Assembly: GCF_024055575.1 (NCBI RefSeq)
Contig: NZ_JAMXOE010000022.1
Coordinates: 56,936 to 120,935, forward strand
DNA length: 64,000 nucleotides
Direction: 5' to 3'
From: Mucilaginibacter flavidus
Lineage (GTDB): Bacteria > Bacteroidota > Bacteroidia > Sphingobacteriales > Sphingobacteriaceae
Shown here piece by piece: positions 17,486 to 26,617 of the stretch; positions within the stretch are counted from its first letter, which is position 1; the number at the start of each line of letters is the position of its first letter. The notes under the pieces are model-generated. The model was not told the DNA's origin, did no database searches, and was given only the letters and a program-made list of their open reading frames with translations. Position numbers and translations under genes: made by a program.

Positions 17486-17905
17486 CTAATTAACTTTAAC
17501 AACCAGGTCAACGTGTTCCACATTTCCCAGTCTCTTTCGCCCTTGTATGTAATCCCACATGTTCTCGCCTTTAAACCGGTAGTACCTCATAAAGTAAGCA
17601 TGGCCTTTTACGAAGGGGGTATCGGGCGTAAATACTACGGCGCTATCTTTTACCATATAAGCACCGGGCTGAACAGGCTGATAATTTTTTAAATTGGAAT
17701 CGGCCGGCATTTTGTATACAGGCAACAGCGTTTGCCAAACTTCGCGCACCGAATCGCGGTTTATTTCGTTTACGATGGCATTATCGAGCCCCGTGAATTT
17801 AACCGACTGCTTATTATTTATAAGGCTGATATGCACCGAAGGCGCTTTTGGCTTTTGGCTACAGGCGAAGCAAAGTGTTAGTAAAAGCCAGGCGGATTTT
17901 TTCAT
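17486..17905 (-). CDS. Small predicted lipoprotein, unknown function
   Basis: 139 residues. MKKSAWLLLTLCFAC is a short lipoprotein signal with lipobox CFAC. The mature part contains HISLINNKQSVKFTGLDNAI, a central QTLLPVYKMPADSNLKNYQP, and FVKGHAYFMRYYRFKGENMW. I do not recognise a named family. It looks like a small beta-rich outer-membrane lipoprotein. It is upstream of rimP on the same strand but separated by a hairpin and a terminator, so it is probably an independent unit. Confidence 0.75.
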   Translation of the reverse strand: MKKSAWLLLTLCFACSQKPKAPSVHISLINNKQSVKFTGLDNAIVNEINRDSVREVWQTLLPVYKMPADSNLKNYQPVQPGAYMVKDSAVVFTPDTPFVKGHAYFMRYYRFKGENMWDYIQGRKRLGNVEHVDLVVKVN

Positions 17906-18506
17906 GGTTAAATATCATCAATAATTTTCTGAACCGGAATTTTTAGAATTGAAGAATTTACCGAATGCGTGGCGTCTTCAAAATTTAAGAGACTATTGTT
18001 AATTCCAAATTGTCCCGTCTTAAAAAAAGTTTACACTTGGTTTTGTCCGCTTTTTGGTTTACATCAAGTAATCTATTTCAGGACAAGGCAATTTCTAATA
18101 AACCCGGCTTTACATTAGGTAAAGCAGGGCTTATTTTTCCAAGTAAAACTTTGGCATCTGCGTTAAGGGCTCAAGAAAGTATAAGCCTATAAATTGATGG
18201 CGGCATTATTGCCCGATGATAAAAATTTATTAACTAAAGGTGTCAGCGGGCTGGTTACCTTTTCAGTTCAAATTAAAGTTAAAAAAAAGCGTGCCCCGAT
18301 CTTACCTGGCCACGCTTTTACGCATTAACTACATGTAAAACATATAGAATAAAGATGAAAGGATTAAAGGCAAACACTGCTGTTAAATACCAGACAACGG
18401 GAGTGTGATTTGCAAACTCCATTAATCTTAGTTAATTCTAACTTTTAAGTAAAAGATAAAATAACAGTATCGACTTTTAATGAATCAGTATTTGACTCTT
18501 TGAATA
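17906..18506. other. 600-bp gap without a convincing gene
   Basis: Between two lipoprotein genes on the minus strand. One 60-codon frame (18010-18192, plus) has composition unlike its neighbours and no recognisable domain. The promoter of the gene at 17905 should lie at its left end. A hairpin at 18285-18319 lies near the right end. Nothing else is identifiable. Confidence 0.6.
18285..18319 (-). terminator. Terminator-like hairpin downstream of the SusCD operon
   Basis: AAAAGCGTG and CACGCTTTT form a 9-bp stem with a 17-base loop, with an A-tract on the left giving U's on the minus strand. It is about 190 bases beyond the DUF5007-like stop codon and may end the SusCD operon transcript. Confidence 0.6.
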
Positions 18507-19493
18507 TTATTTATGGGTTACATCATTAAATTTAACCTGTACTATATAAGTTCCTTCAAGCTTTACCTGCCATGACCATCTTGGATTTATGGAAAACGTA
18601 CCTAACGAAGCAGGGAAACCATCAATTGTTGCAAAAGTGCTTGGGATTCTGTAATACATTAAAAAACCCCAGTTAGTTGAAGGTGTTACATACGGTGCTA
18701 AAGGAAAAGGCGCAACTTCAAAATCGCATATCATGGCGGTATCATTTTTTATAACCGGATTAAATTTGGCATAGTTTTCAAACACCGGCCTATCGCCCCT
18801 TTTAATGATTTCGCCGCTTCTGGGATTAAAAACTTTGCCATTTTTGTCAACCATCTTCAATATCACCCTTGCACCATCACCGGATATTTTAGTACAGGTA
18901 ATTGTTGGGGCTTTCATGGGGGTAACGGCCCCGGTTTTATCATTAAAAGCATTTGCCACACCATCGGTCTTCACAAAAAGATCCTCAGGAGCCGGGTCAA
19001 TAACATTGATGGTTGCCAATGAGGGGAATAATTTTGTGCGGGTAACGTTTTTCATCTCCACATCAAAAACATATCTGCCAAGCGGAAGATGTGTTGAAGC
19101 CCGGTTAAAGGTCAGCTGCCCGCTCGTTTCATTAAAGGACATCGGATACGTTGATTGAGTTTCTCTTTTTGCATTGAGTAATGCTACAGTTGTGTCGGTT
19201 GTTGCATCAAAAGATAGCCCTTGCTTAAAAACCAGGATATCATATTTTGTTGTAAATTCCTTTGGTGCGGCGCTGCCATCTTCCTTTCTTAAATTAAGCA
19301 TTTTAAACGAATATGGCGGAGTTGAGCCGTCGGCGTTTATCCGGTCAGATTGAAACAAGATCAATCCGCGCTTGGCATAGATGTCATTATCTTTATATCG
19401 AATAGCATCGCTTTGAAAACCATTCTGGATTTTTTTACATGCAACAACACTCCCTAAAAGCATTATTCCAAGAATATATTTTTTCACTTGCAT
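18507..19493 (-). CDS. DUF5007-like lipoprotein of SusCD locus
   Basis: 328 residues with lipobox LLGSVVACKK after MQVKKYILGIM. Beta-sandwich-like content: PPYSFKMLNLRKEDGS, HLPLGRYVFDVEMKNV, and a C-terminal WSWQVKLEGTYIVQVKF. Layout and neighbours fit the DUF5007 family of Bacteroidota lipoproteins; that family name is from memory and needs a profile search. It is the last gene of the SusC-SusD-fasciclin operon. A surface-exposed glycan- or peptide-binding role, like the accessory lipoproteins of other Sus-like systems, is inferred. Confidence 0.65.
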   Translation of the reverse strand: MQVKKYILGIMLLGSVVACKKIQNGFQSDAIRYKDNDIYAKRGLILFQSDRINADGSTPPYSFKMLNLRKEDGSAAPKEFTTKYDILVFKQGLSFDATTDTTVALLNAKRETQSTYPMSFNETSGQLTFNRASTHLPLGRYVFDVEMKNVTRTKLFPSLATINVIDPAPEDLFVKTDGVANAFNDKTGAVTPMKAPTITCTKISGDGARVILKMVDKNGKVFNPRSGEIIKRGDRPVFENYAKFNPVIKNDTAMICDFEVAPFPLAPYVTPSTNWGFLMYYRIPSTFATIDGFPASLGTFSINPRWSWQVKLEGTYIVQVKFNDVTHK

Positions 19494-19581
19494 ATTATTT
19501 ATTTTTTAGATATGGCTGTCATAACCTTATAAAATGTATTCAGATCACAAGATCATGCAGCCGTATCAGATTATTATTTAA

Positions 19582-20268
19582 TTAATTACCTAAGGATTGC
19601 GCATTAAAAAATAAACGATGGCGACCATCAAGAACATGCACAATTCCCGTTTTTGTGATAATGCCAGATGTTTGACAATCAACGGCCTTATCTTTTTGAT
19701 CATCAGGAATGGCATTCTGATCAAGTTCCTGATCATCCCTGGTTCCGATTACTTTGGTATAGGTCACATAATCCACATGATCTACATAATTGCTATAGTC
19801 AAATGACCGCCTGAATTTAATCATGTAACTCACATCTGGAATGGGCCCCAATAAACTATTATATAATTTACCGGCTAATGTGATTTGATCCCTGTTAATC
19901 TTCCCTTCAAACATGTAGGTTTTTAATGAATCGCTTAGCTCTTGCGACGGAATGTCTTTGATGCCGAAATTGATATTCTCATTTCCCACCTCAATAGCTT
20001 TTTGATTTTTCTTGGCAGCTACATAATCTGCAACACCATAATTGGTGGTAACAAAAAAGGTAATATTACTGTTTACTACATCCTTTAACCCGGCCTTGTC
20101 AATCACTTTTACCAATGAATCAAATTTAGGGTTCGATTTTAAGTAATCATATGTTGTTAAATCAACATATGCTTTGCTCACCCCGCCGTCGTTTTTATAG
20201 CTGTCTTTTTTGCACGAAGCAATAAAAAAGGCCGCAAAACATATACATATACTTATATATTTTTTCAT
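19582..20268 (-). CDS. Fasciclin-domain lipoprotein of SusCD locus
   Basis: About 228 residues from the ATG at 20268 (MKKYISICICFAAFFIASC, a good lipoprotein signal); an upstream ATG nine codons earlier gives a poor leader. A single FAS1-like domain: YDYLKSNPKFDSLVKVIDKA, then VNSNITFFVTTNYGVADYV, and the closing TKTGIVHVLDGRHRLFF that matches the conserved H2 box position. Fasciclin lipoproteins accompany many SusCD pairs in Sphingobacteria and are thought to bind ligand or matrix at the cell surface. It lies 30 bases after SusD. Confidence 0.82.
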   Translation of the reverse strand: MKKYISICICFAAFFIASCKKDSYKNDGGVSKAYVDLTTYDYLKSNPKFDSLVKVIDKAGLKDVVNSNITFFVTTNYGVADYVAAKKNQKAIEVGNENINFGIKDIPSQELSDSLKTYMFEGKINRDQITLAGKLYNSLLGPIPDVSYMIKFRRSFDYSNYVDHVDYVTYTKVIGTRDDQELDQNAIPDDQKDKAVDCQTSGIITKTGIVHVLDGRHRLFFNAQSLGN

Positions 20269-20298
20269 AATTTTCTTTTGTTTAGTACTACTCATTTA

Positions 20299-21819
20299 TT
20301 AAACCTTACCAAGCCAGTATTTAGTTTGCTTTAACAGCGGATTTTGCCTGAACAATGCCGGGTCAACCGGCCAGTAAAAACCTTCCGCCTTAAATCTCGG
20401 CTCGCTTAACCAGTCAATATGGTTGCCATATTGCCTCGTTCTTAGCAGATCATAAAAGATTTGTCCTTCCAGGTACATTTCCTTACCGCGTTCAATAATA
20501 TATTCATACATTACATCGTCAGCGCTAAAACTATCATCTAATAAGTATGGGTTAGGATCGTTTTTAATTCTAAACTCATTTATGATTTTTATTGCGGCAC
20601 TTTTATCTCCTTTGTACAAAGCTATTTCGGCTTTCAATAGTTTAAAATCGCTTAATCTGAAAATAATCATATTATTGCTCAGGTAAGCATCCAGCTTTTG
20701 TCCGGGATTACGATATACAACGTTGCTGTATTTAATGCACATAGGTTTATCGGTACCTGTGAGGGCAAAATTCTTTTCGTAACGAATATCAGTTGACCCT
20801 GTACCATAATGGTCAGATAAATAGCCCGGAGGCACAAAATAACGAGGGGTATTGGAAGCATTGTTTATATAACTTCCGTTTAAAAAGTTAATCCCTACAT
20901 TTGAATTTGATCCTTCAAGGGTATTTTCGCTCATGTTAATTTCAAATATGCCCTCTGTTGACCGGCCAATAAAGATATTTTTATAATTAGCTGTATCAAC
21001 AGTTGCATAATTACCATGAGCCATCAGGCTGTTAATGGTAGTATCTGCGCTGCTTACATCTGTAAGTTTTGGATTATTATTAGATACATCCAGCATAGTT
21101 GCCCTCCAAAGATACAGATGTGCAAGGAGGCCATAAACAGAACCACAGTTCGCGGTAACTTTAGCATCGCCAGCGTTAGTATATGTCCAGCTTAACATAC
21201 CTGCGGCTTTGTGACAATCGTCCTCAATAAGTTTCATCACATCAGCTTTAGGGCTTCTTGCCAATTGAGGCGCGCTAAGCGGATCGTCATAAGCTTCGGT
21301 AACAATAGGAACATCGCCCCATATCCTAACCATCATAAAATAGCTTAACGCCCTAATAAATAAGGCCTGCCCCATCACGTTTTTCCTGAATGCAGCAGGA
21401 TCTTCTTCATCACTAAGCTGCGCATCAGTTATCTTTGCTACATTTTTCAGCACAATGTTTGACATTGCGATTGTTTTGTAGTACAATGTGTAATTGGCTA
21501 ATGAATTTACGTTATACTGAAATGTAAAATCACCATTTTGTATCCCTTCAAGCCCATCGCCATTATATTGTATAGTAAAATAATTTTTTGCAATCGCATC
21601 GCCGTATAAATAATACCGGTCATTTTTATAGGTAACGGCACTACGCAGCAATGAATAATTGCCGGCCAGTGCATTTCGGGCATCTTTTGCATTCTTCCAG
21701 AATGCCTCATAGTAAGTTGAGTTTTTAGGTACCTGCTCAAGCAATTTTTTGCATGAACTAACACTTACAAAAACCAATATACCAAAGAATACGCTTAATT
21801 TTTTATATATATTTCTCAT
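20299..21819 (-). CDS. SusD/RagB-family nutrient-binding lipoprotein
   Basis: 506 residues with lipobox VSVSSCKK. Family signatures: YYEAFWKNAKDARNALAGNY near the N-terminus, GQALFIRALSYFMMVRIWGD (TPR helix of the SusD fold), VPIVTEAYDDP, and the C-terminal YIIERGKEMYLEGQIFYDLL followed by FYWPVDPALFRQNPLLKQ. SusD proteins form the lid over the SusC channel and deliver oligosaccharide or peptide. Twelve bases separate it from the SusC gene. Length is standard. Confidence 0.96.
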   Translation of the reverse strand: MRNIYKKLSVFFGILVFVSVSSCKKLLEQVPKNSTYYEAFWKNAKDARNALAGNYSLLRSAVTYKNDRYYLYGDAIAKNYFTIQYNGDGLEGIQNGDFTFQYNVNSLANYTLYYKTIAMSNIVLKNVAKITDAQLSDEEDPAAFRKNVMGQALFIRALSYFMMVRIWGDVPIVTEAYDDPLSAPQLARSPKADVMKLIEDDCHKAAGMLSWTYTNAGDAKVTANCGSVYGLLAHLYLWRATMLDVSNNNPKLTDVSSADTTINSLMAHGNYATVDTANYKNIFIGRSTEGIFEINMSENTLEGSNSNVGINFLNGSYINNASNTPRYFVPPGYLSDHYGTGSTDIRYEKNFALTGTDKPMCIKYSNVVYRNPGQKLDAYLSNNMIIFRLSDFKLLKAEIALYKGDKSAAIKIINEFRIKNDPNPYLLDDSFSADDVMYEYIIERGKEMYLEGQIFYDLLRTRQYGNHIDWLSEPRFKAEGFYWPVDPALFRQNPLLKQTKYWLGKV

Positions 21820-21831
21820 CGCTATTTCTTA

Positions 21832-24800
21832 TTACAGATTAATTTCAAGGCCTATTGTGTATTTACTTGGTATTGGATAGCCATTCCCGTTGTATTCACC
21901 ATAAGGGTTCACTGCTTCGGCATCGGGCAATCTTTTTGATTGCTGGAACATCTTCACGTTATCAGCGATGCCGTATACTTTAAGTTTGCTTACCCCAAGT
22001 TTCTTTAAAACGCTCTTTGGGAAGTCATAACCAAAGTTTATACTCTTAATTCTAAAATATCCACCCTTTTCAAGGAAAAATGTTTGGGCGCCGGTATAGT
22101 AATACCTATAAGTTCCTATATCATATTTTGCATAGGTAGCTTTATCTCCCGGGGCTCTCCATATATTAATCTTGCTCAAATCGGGCGTTGATGTGCCGGC
22201 AAAATTGGATACGGCGTTACCATCTGTTGAATTTGAAAACCTGTCTGATTCAAATAAATTCAATACATCCCTGTCAAACGTAAAAGTTGAAAAGATACTT
22301 AAGCTAAAGTTTTTGTAGTTGAAGTTATTTGTCCAGCCGCCGGTGTATTTAGGGTTAGGATCACCTATGGGTCTTTTATCAGGATTTATTCCATCGTTAA
22401 ATATATCTATGAAATAATCTCCGTCCAAATCGGCCAGGTAAAAATCACCGGCCTGGTATGTGCCGTTGCTGTTTCTGTATCTTTCACCCGTTAGAGGATT
22501 TACAGGAACACTTGCATTAGTTGGAAAAACACCTTTGGTTGTGTAAAGATAAAATGCGTTGATCGGGCTTCCTACAGATAAAATGTGGGATTTATCAAAC
22601 CTGTCGCCGCTCAAAACCAAATCCCGCCCGCCGTTTGGCAAGCTCATAATGCGGTTTTTATTGTAAGCGAGGTTAAGGCGGGAGTACCATCTGAAAGCCC
22701 CCTCGAGCGGGTTCGCCGAAATGGTGATCTCAACACCAGAGTTACGAACACCAATGGAGTTGGTAAGCGCTAAATCATAACCGGTAGTTAGCGGAAGATC
22801 TACGCTGAAAAGCTGTAATGACGATTCTTTATTATATACATCAAGTGAAACGGCATACTTGCCATTTTTTATTTCAATATCTGTACCGATGTTCCATTGC
22901 GTTGACCTTTCCCAGCTTAAACTTTTTTGAGCTGCGCCATCGTAAAAGTTAGGTGTAATAGCTGTAACTCCATTATAAGATGTAGCACCGCTGTTTCCTT
23001 CAAACCCCCCGTTATTTACGTTGTAAAGGTTGTACTGAAGGTAGTTATTGTTAGGTAAACTACCAGAGGCTCCAATACTCGCCCTTAATTTCACCAGGGT
23101 AAAGGGATTATCGGGATTGTCTTTCAAAAATGATTCTTCGGATACTAACCATCCAACAGATGCTGCCGGGAAAAAGCCCCATTTATGGTTTTGCCCAAAG
23201 CGAGACGAGCCATCGGCCCTTGTACTTACAGACAGTAAATATTTACTGTTATAGTCGTATGCTAACCTACCGTAATATGACAATAAACCGTAAGCCTGGT
23301 AATCAGAGCTGGCACCAATTTTTGATTGCTGAAAGCCCTGCACAACCTGGATATTATCTGACGGCCCGTTATAGCCCGACGCTATAGTATTCTGAAACTG
23401 GTTGTATAAAATATCCTGACCGGCTACAAAGCTAACTGAGTGTTTTTTGAAAGTATTGTTATACGCTATAAAGTTTGAGGTAGTTAAATTTATACTATTA
23501 TCAGCATAGCTGTAAGAGTAATTACCCTGCCCGTTCTGTAACAGATCGCTCCTGCTCAAATCCCTGCGATTGGCGTTGTATAAATAAGACGATTGTGAGT
23601 TTAATGTTAAATGCTTAGTAATCTGGTAGCTTAAATTTAAATTAAATGTGAGTTGGTTCCCGATATTTTTATCTAAATTTTCGCTGTACGAGCCTAAATA
23701 ATATGCTTTTTTATCAGGATCCAGATTTAATAGAGAGGAGGGCATATTTCCGGCTCCAAGACTTATGGGGCTGCTGTTGTCGCCGTTACCTCTTGCTTTG
23801 TCAGTTCTTGAATAAGCCATTAACGGGTTAATCATCAATTTACCATTAAGCGCGTGCGAAGTAAGGTTCATCCTGGCAGAATATCTTTTAAATCCTGTGG
23901 CTTTAACAATACCTTCTTCATTATAATAACCACCGCTAAAACGATAAATCGTACCTCCGGCACCACCACCGCTTAAGCTCAGGTCAGTATTGGTAATTTT
24001 CCCTGTTTGATAGAAAAGATCCTGCCAGTCGGTATTTCCGTTAAAAGCAGTGTTTAGGCTATCAGTAAGGATATACGGAAGCTGTCTTTGATCACCGTAA
24101 AGAAGTTGACTTTGTAAAACGTCCAATTTTTGCCTCCGTTCTGTAGTACCCAGGGTTACGTCACGCAATTTCGGGCGTTGAGTAATGCCAAAGTATGAAT
24201 TAATGGTAATCCTCGGATCGCCCGATAACCCCTTTTTGGTGGTAATTAATATAACACCATTGGCCGCCCTTGAACCATAAATTGCGGCAGCTGAAGCATC
24301 TTTCAATACATCAATTGTTTCAATATCGGCTGGATTTATTCCGGCAAGGTAGTTAGCACCCGTGCCTACCCCCGGGCCAACATAATTTTCTGTTGGCTGC
24401 GGCACACCATCAACAACATAAAGCGGCGTGTTTACCACATTATATTCATCATATCCACGGCTTACTAACGAGCTGCCCCTTACAGAAACCGTAGGTGTTG
24501 CACCCGGCTGGCCTGAAAAATTTTGTACGTTAACACCAGAAATTCTACCCTGCAAAAGCTGATCAAAACTTGCAGCCGGCAGGTCGCTCAATTCTTTTGC
24601 CGAGATACTTGAAATGGCGGCTGTTGTTTTTTTTCTCGCAATTTTCTGGTAACCGATAAGCACCACCTCACTCAACGTTTGCTGGTTTTCATGTAACACT
24701 ATAGTAAGTGTAGATTTTGCTCCAACCGTTGTTTCGGCAGGCAAAAAAGCCACACAGGTAGCTACTAAAACCGCGTTGGGTTTAATAATCTTGAGGCTAA

Positions 24801-24996
24801 ATTCTCCCTTTTCATTTGTGGATGTTGAATTTGTAGTCCCCTTCTCCGTAACAGTGGCATTTACAATAGGCACATTGTCTTTATCAACTACTTTTCCCTT
24901 TAGAACAGCCTGGGCAAAAGCACCCCAGGGAATTTGCCAACAAAGAAAAATACATACAATCAAAAGTTTCCTGTAGAATGTAAAAGTTTTTGTCAT
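21832..24996 (-). CDS. SusC/RagA-family TonB-linked outer-membrane transporter
   Basis: 1054 residues from the ATG at 24996 (MTKTFTFYRKLLIVCIFLCW, signal peptide to GAFAQ); an ATG nine codons upstream gives a worse leader. Domains: carboxypeptidase-regulatory-like (LKGKVVDKDNVPIVNATV), plug with LLQGRISGVNVQNFSGQPG and the SusC signature DVLKDASAAAIYGSRAANG, then the barrel to the C-terminal YTIGLEINL. It has no STN domain, so it is a simple importer. It heads the SusC-SusD-fasciclin-DUF5007 operon. No glycoside hydrolase, lyase, peptidase or dedicated regulator is adjacent, so its substrate is unknown. Confidence 0.97.
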   Translation of the reverse strand: MTKTFTFYRKLLIVCIFLCWQIPWGAFAQAVLKGKVVDKDNVPIVNATVTEKGTTNSTSTNEKGEFSLKIIKPNAVLVATCVAFLPAETTVGAKSTLTIVLHENQQTLSEVVLIGYQKIARKKTTAAISSISAKELSDLPAASFDQLLQGRISGVNVQNFSGQPGATPTVSVRGSSLVSRGYDEYNVVNTPLYVVDGVPQPTENYVGPGVGTGANYLAGINPADIETIDVLKDASAAAIYGSRAANGVILITTKKGLSGDPRITINSYFGITQRPKLRDVTLGTTERRQKLDVLQSQLLYGDQRQLPYILTDSLNTAFNGNTDWQDLFYQTGKITNTDLSLSGGGAGGTIYRFSGGYYNEEGIVKATGFKRYSARMNLTSHALNGKLMINPLMAYSRTDKARGNGDNSSPISLGAGNMPSSLLNLDPDKKAYYLGSYSENLDKNIGNQLTFNLNLSYQITKHLTLNSQSSYLYNANRRDLSRSDLLQNGQGNYSYSYADNSINLTTSNFIAYNNTFKKHSVSFVAGQDILYNQFQNTIASGYNGPSDNIQVVQGFQQSKIGASSDYQAYGLLSYYGRLAYDYNSKYLLSVSTRADGSSRFGQNHKWGFFPAASVGWLVSEESFLKDNPDNPFTLVKLRASIGASGSLPNNNYLQYNLYNVNNGGFEGNSGATSYNGVTAITPNFYDGAAQKSLSWERSTQWNIGTDIEIKNGKYAVSLDVYNKESSLQLFSVDLPLTTGYDLALTNSIGVRNSGVEITISANPLEGAFRWYSRLNLAYNKNRIMSLPNGGRDLVLSGDRFDKSHILSVGSPINAFYLYTTKGVFPTNASVPVNPLTGERYRNSNGTYQAGDFYLADLDGDYFIDIFNDGINPDKRPIGDPNPKYTGGWTNNFNYKNFSLSIFSTFTFDRDVLNLFESDRFSNSTDGNAVSNFAGTSTPDLSKINIWRAPGDKATYAKYDIGTYRYYYTGAQTFFLEKGGYFRIKSINFGYDFPKSVLKKLGVSKLKVYGIADNVKMFQQSKRLPDAEAVNPYGEYNGNGYPIPSKYTIGLEINL

Positions 24997-25679
24997 AATT
25001 AATAGTTTAGTGTGTGAACTCAAATGTATATATTACACAGATATATTATTTCACGATATCTTATCTCATATTAACGTTATATTAACCAATTTTCAATCTT
25101 ATCGCCTTTATTACAGGCTTATGGCCGAAATGCCCCAACAATCTTTACATATTATAATATTTTAAAAAATAGCACCGGGGAACCTGTGCCGCCGGTGAAA
25201 GCTTAAAGACCGATATGGGTAGACCAGCGCCCGGATAAGTCCGATCGCAGCCAGGAGAATTTTTTTTATAAAATGAAATATGAGGTAATTTATCATCAGC
25301 TATAACCGCACCATACTCACCGGCCAAATACCCAACGAACTGGAGTACGAAGTCTGGGCCAATGAAAAGGACCAGGTTTTTATCGGCAAAATAAGGGACC
25401 TGCCGCAAGAGGCGGTTAACTCCTCTAGCGCGAGTATCCGGGCGGACCAAAAGAGGTGGGCGACTCGTGCTCCGCGTTTAGGGGGCGGCAGCGAAGAAAA
25501 TGTCCAGGTTTCCACATAGCACGGTGCGCAGCCCCTCTGCAAGCGGCTCTCTTTGCACCGAAATACTTTATCTTCAGGCTTTTAAATCCGAAAAATAAAT
25601 TCTACCTTCAATAAGTAATTGAAAATGTGCGGAATACCGCCGTTTCTTTGCCCATCGTAAACCTTTTATCAAAACCGTT
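24997..25679. other. Promoter region of SusCD operon and degenerate sequence
   Basis: The left 150 bases are A/T rich and should carry the minus-strand promoter of the SusC operon. From about 25160 to 25560 the sequence is G/C richer and holds several short overlapping frames but no complete gene. The end close to 25680 is the leader of the plus-strand gene there. Confidence 0.6.
25289..25519 (+). pseudogene. Possible gene fragment without a start codon
   Basis: A 76-codon plus-strand frame with no ATG translates to natural-looking protein sequence in its first half (ILTGQIPNELEYEVWANEKD then QVFIGKIRDLPQEAV) before becoming basic and Gly-rich. I do not recognise it. It may be a remnant of a displaced gene. 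Confidence 0.25.
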
Positions 25680-26102
25680 ATGAATTCCCTTAAATCTTAT
25701 CGCATTTTAAGCTTGTGCCTGCTGATTTCGGCGATGGTGACAGGCAGTACTTCAGCCTTTTCGCAAACACACAGTTTCGGATTGAAAAGCGAGTTGTATG
25801 CTATTGAAAATAAAGCTTTTTCGGGATTTGAAGTGACGGGAGACGCACAGAAAGAAATGACCCGTTTGATAGACAGGGGATTGCAAGCCTACGACAAACA
25901 ACACAACCAGGATGTGTACAACACTATAGTTGCTAACTTTCGCAGGTTAACGGATACTATTACAATGTACAAAGTTGCCGGAGGCAAAGGGCCCTCGATG
26001 ATAGTATTAATCGCTTATCACACATCAAGACCACCCCGGATTTCCAGTTATTCTATTAAAAGCGCACTAAAAAAATTATGCCCGCTATTTCCATTTTGCT
26101 AG
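25680..26102 (+). CDS. Small secreted protein, unknown, probably frameshifted near its end
   Basis: 140 residues as read, with a signal peptide (SLCLLISAMVTGSTSAFSQ). The middle is helical (EMTRLIDRGLQAYDKQHNQD, NTIVANFRRLTDTITMYKV). After about residue 100 the composition turns unnatural (SRPPRISSYSIKSALKK), whereas the +2 frame reads RALDDSINRLSHIKTTPDF and stops at 26057-26059, 18 bases before the next ATG. One missing A in the AAA at about 25985 would join the two. The family is unknown. It appears to be in one operon with the membrane protein at 26078. Confidence 0.6.
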   Translation: MNSLKSYRILSLCLLISAMVTGSTSAFSQTHSFGLKSELYAIENKAFSGFEVTGDAQKEMTRLIDRGLQAYDKQHNQDVYNTIVANFRRLTDTITMYKVAGGKGPSMIVLIAYHTSRPPRISSYSIKSALKKLCPLFPFC

Positions 26103-26494
26103 ACATACAGAGCGAGGTAAAAGACCTGTTCGATTACGCCGGCGATTTGACCAAACAATTGCTTACGCTTTCGGCGGGTATTATTACCATTTCTGTCACC
26201 TTTGCAAAAGACATCGCAAAAAACAACCCCCGCAAAATAAGGCGTTACATCAGTCTTTGCTGGATTTTCAACTTCTTGTCGATTTTTTTCGGAATATTAA
26301 GCCTGATGGCACTGACAGGAGCAATTGACGACGCCATTACCATAGGCGCAAAGGTTACCATGCACAGTAATATGAGGGTATTTACAGGCTTACAGATCAT
26401 CACTTTTCTGTTGGGGCTGGTTAACATCATCATCTACGGCAATATGGGCATCATGCACCATCAATCGTCGGCAAAAACAGAAAAGCCGAAATAA
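26078..26494 (+). CDS. Small integral membrane protein, unknown
   Basis: 138 residues with three predicted transmembrane segments: LLTLSAGIITISVTFAKDI, CWIFNFLSIFFGILSLMAL and GLQIITFLLGLVNIIIYGNM. Basic residues (KNNPRKIRRY) between the first and second suggest a cytoplasmic loop. The N-terminus (LLDIQSEVKDLFDYAGDLTK) is an amphipathic helix. No family is recognised. It overlaps or directly follows the secreted protein at 25680 and is probably co-transcribed with it. Confidence 0.7.
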   Translation: MPAISILLDIQSEVKDLFDYAGDLTKQLLTLSAGIITISVTFAKDIAKNNPRKIRRYISLCWIFNFLSIFFGILSLMALTGAIDDAITIGAKVTMHSNMRVFTGLQIITFLLGLVNIIIYGNMGIMHHQSSAKTEKPK

Positions 26495-26617
26495 GTGGTG
26501 CCCGCTATTTGTCGATTGCGTTTACGAACCACTATGCCTTTAGTCTCTGCCGCGACACATAATGATTCCGGCTTGCATGTTTTACCGGCTTTCAAAATAA
26601 GCGGATGTCGTGATTTT

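Noticed and set aside
18010..18192. 60-codon plus-strand frame as a possible transposase remnant
   Set aside because: No catalytic motif, no inverted repeats and no match I can recognise.
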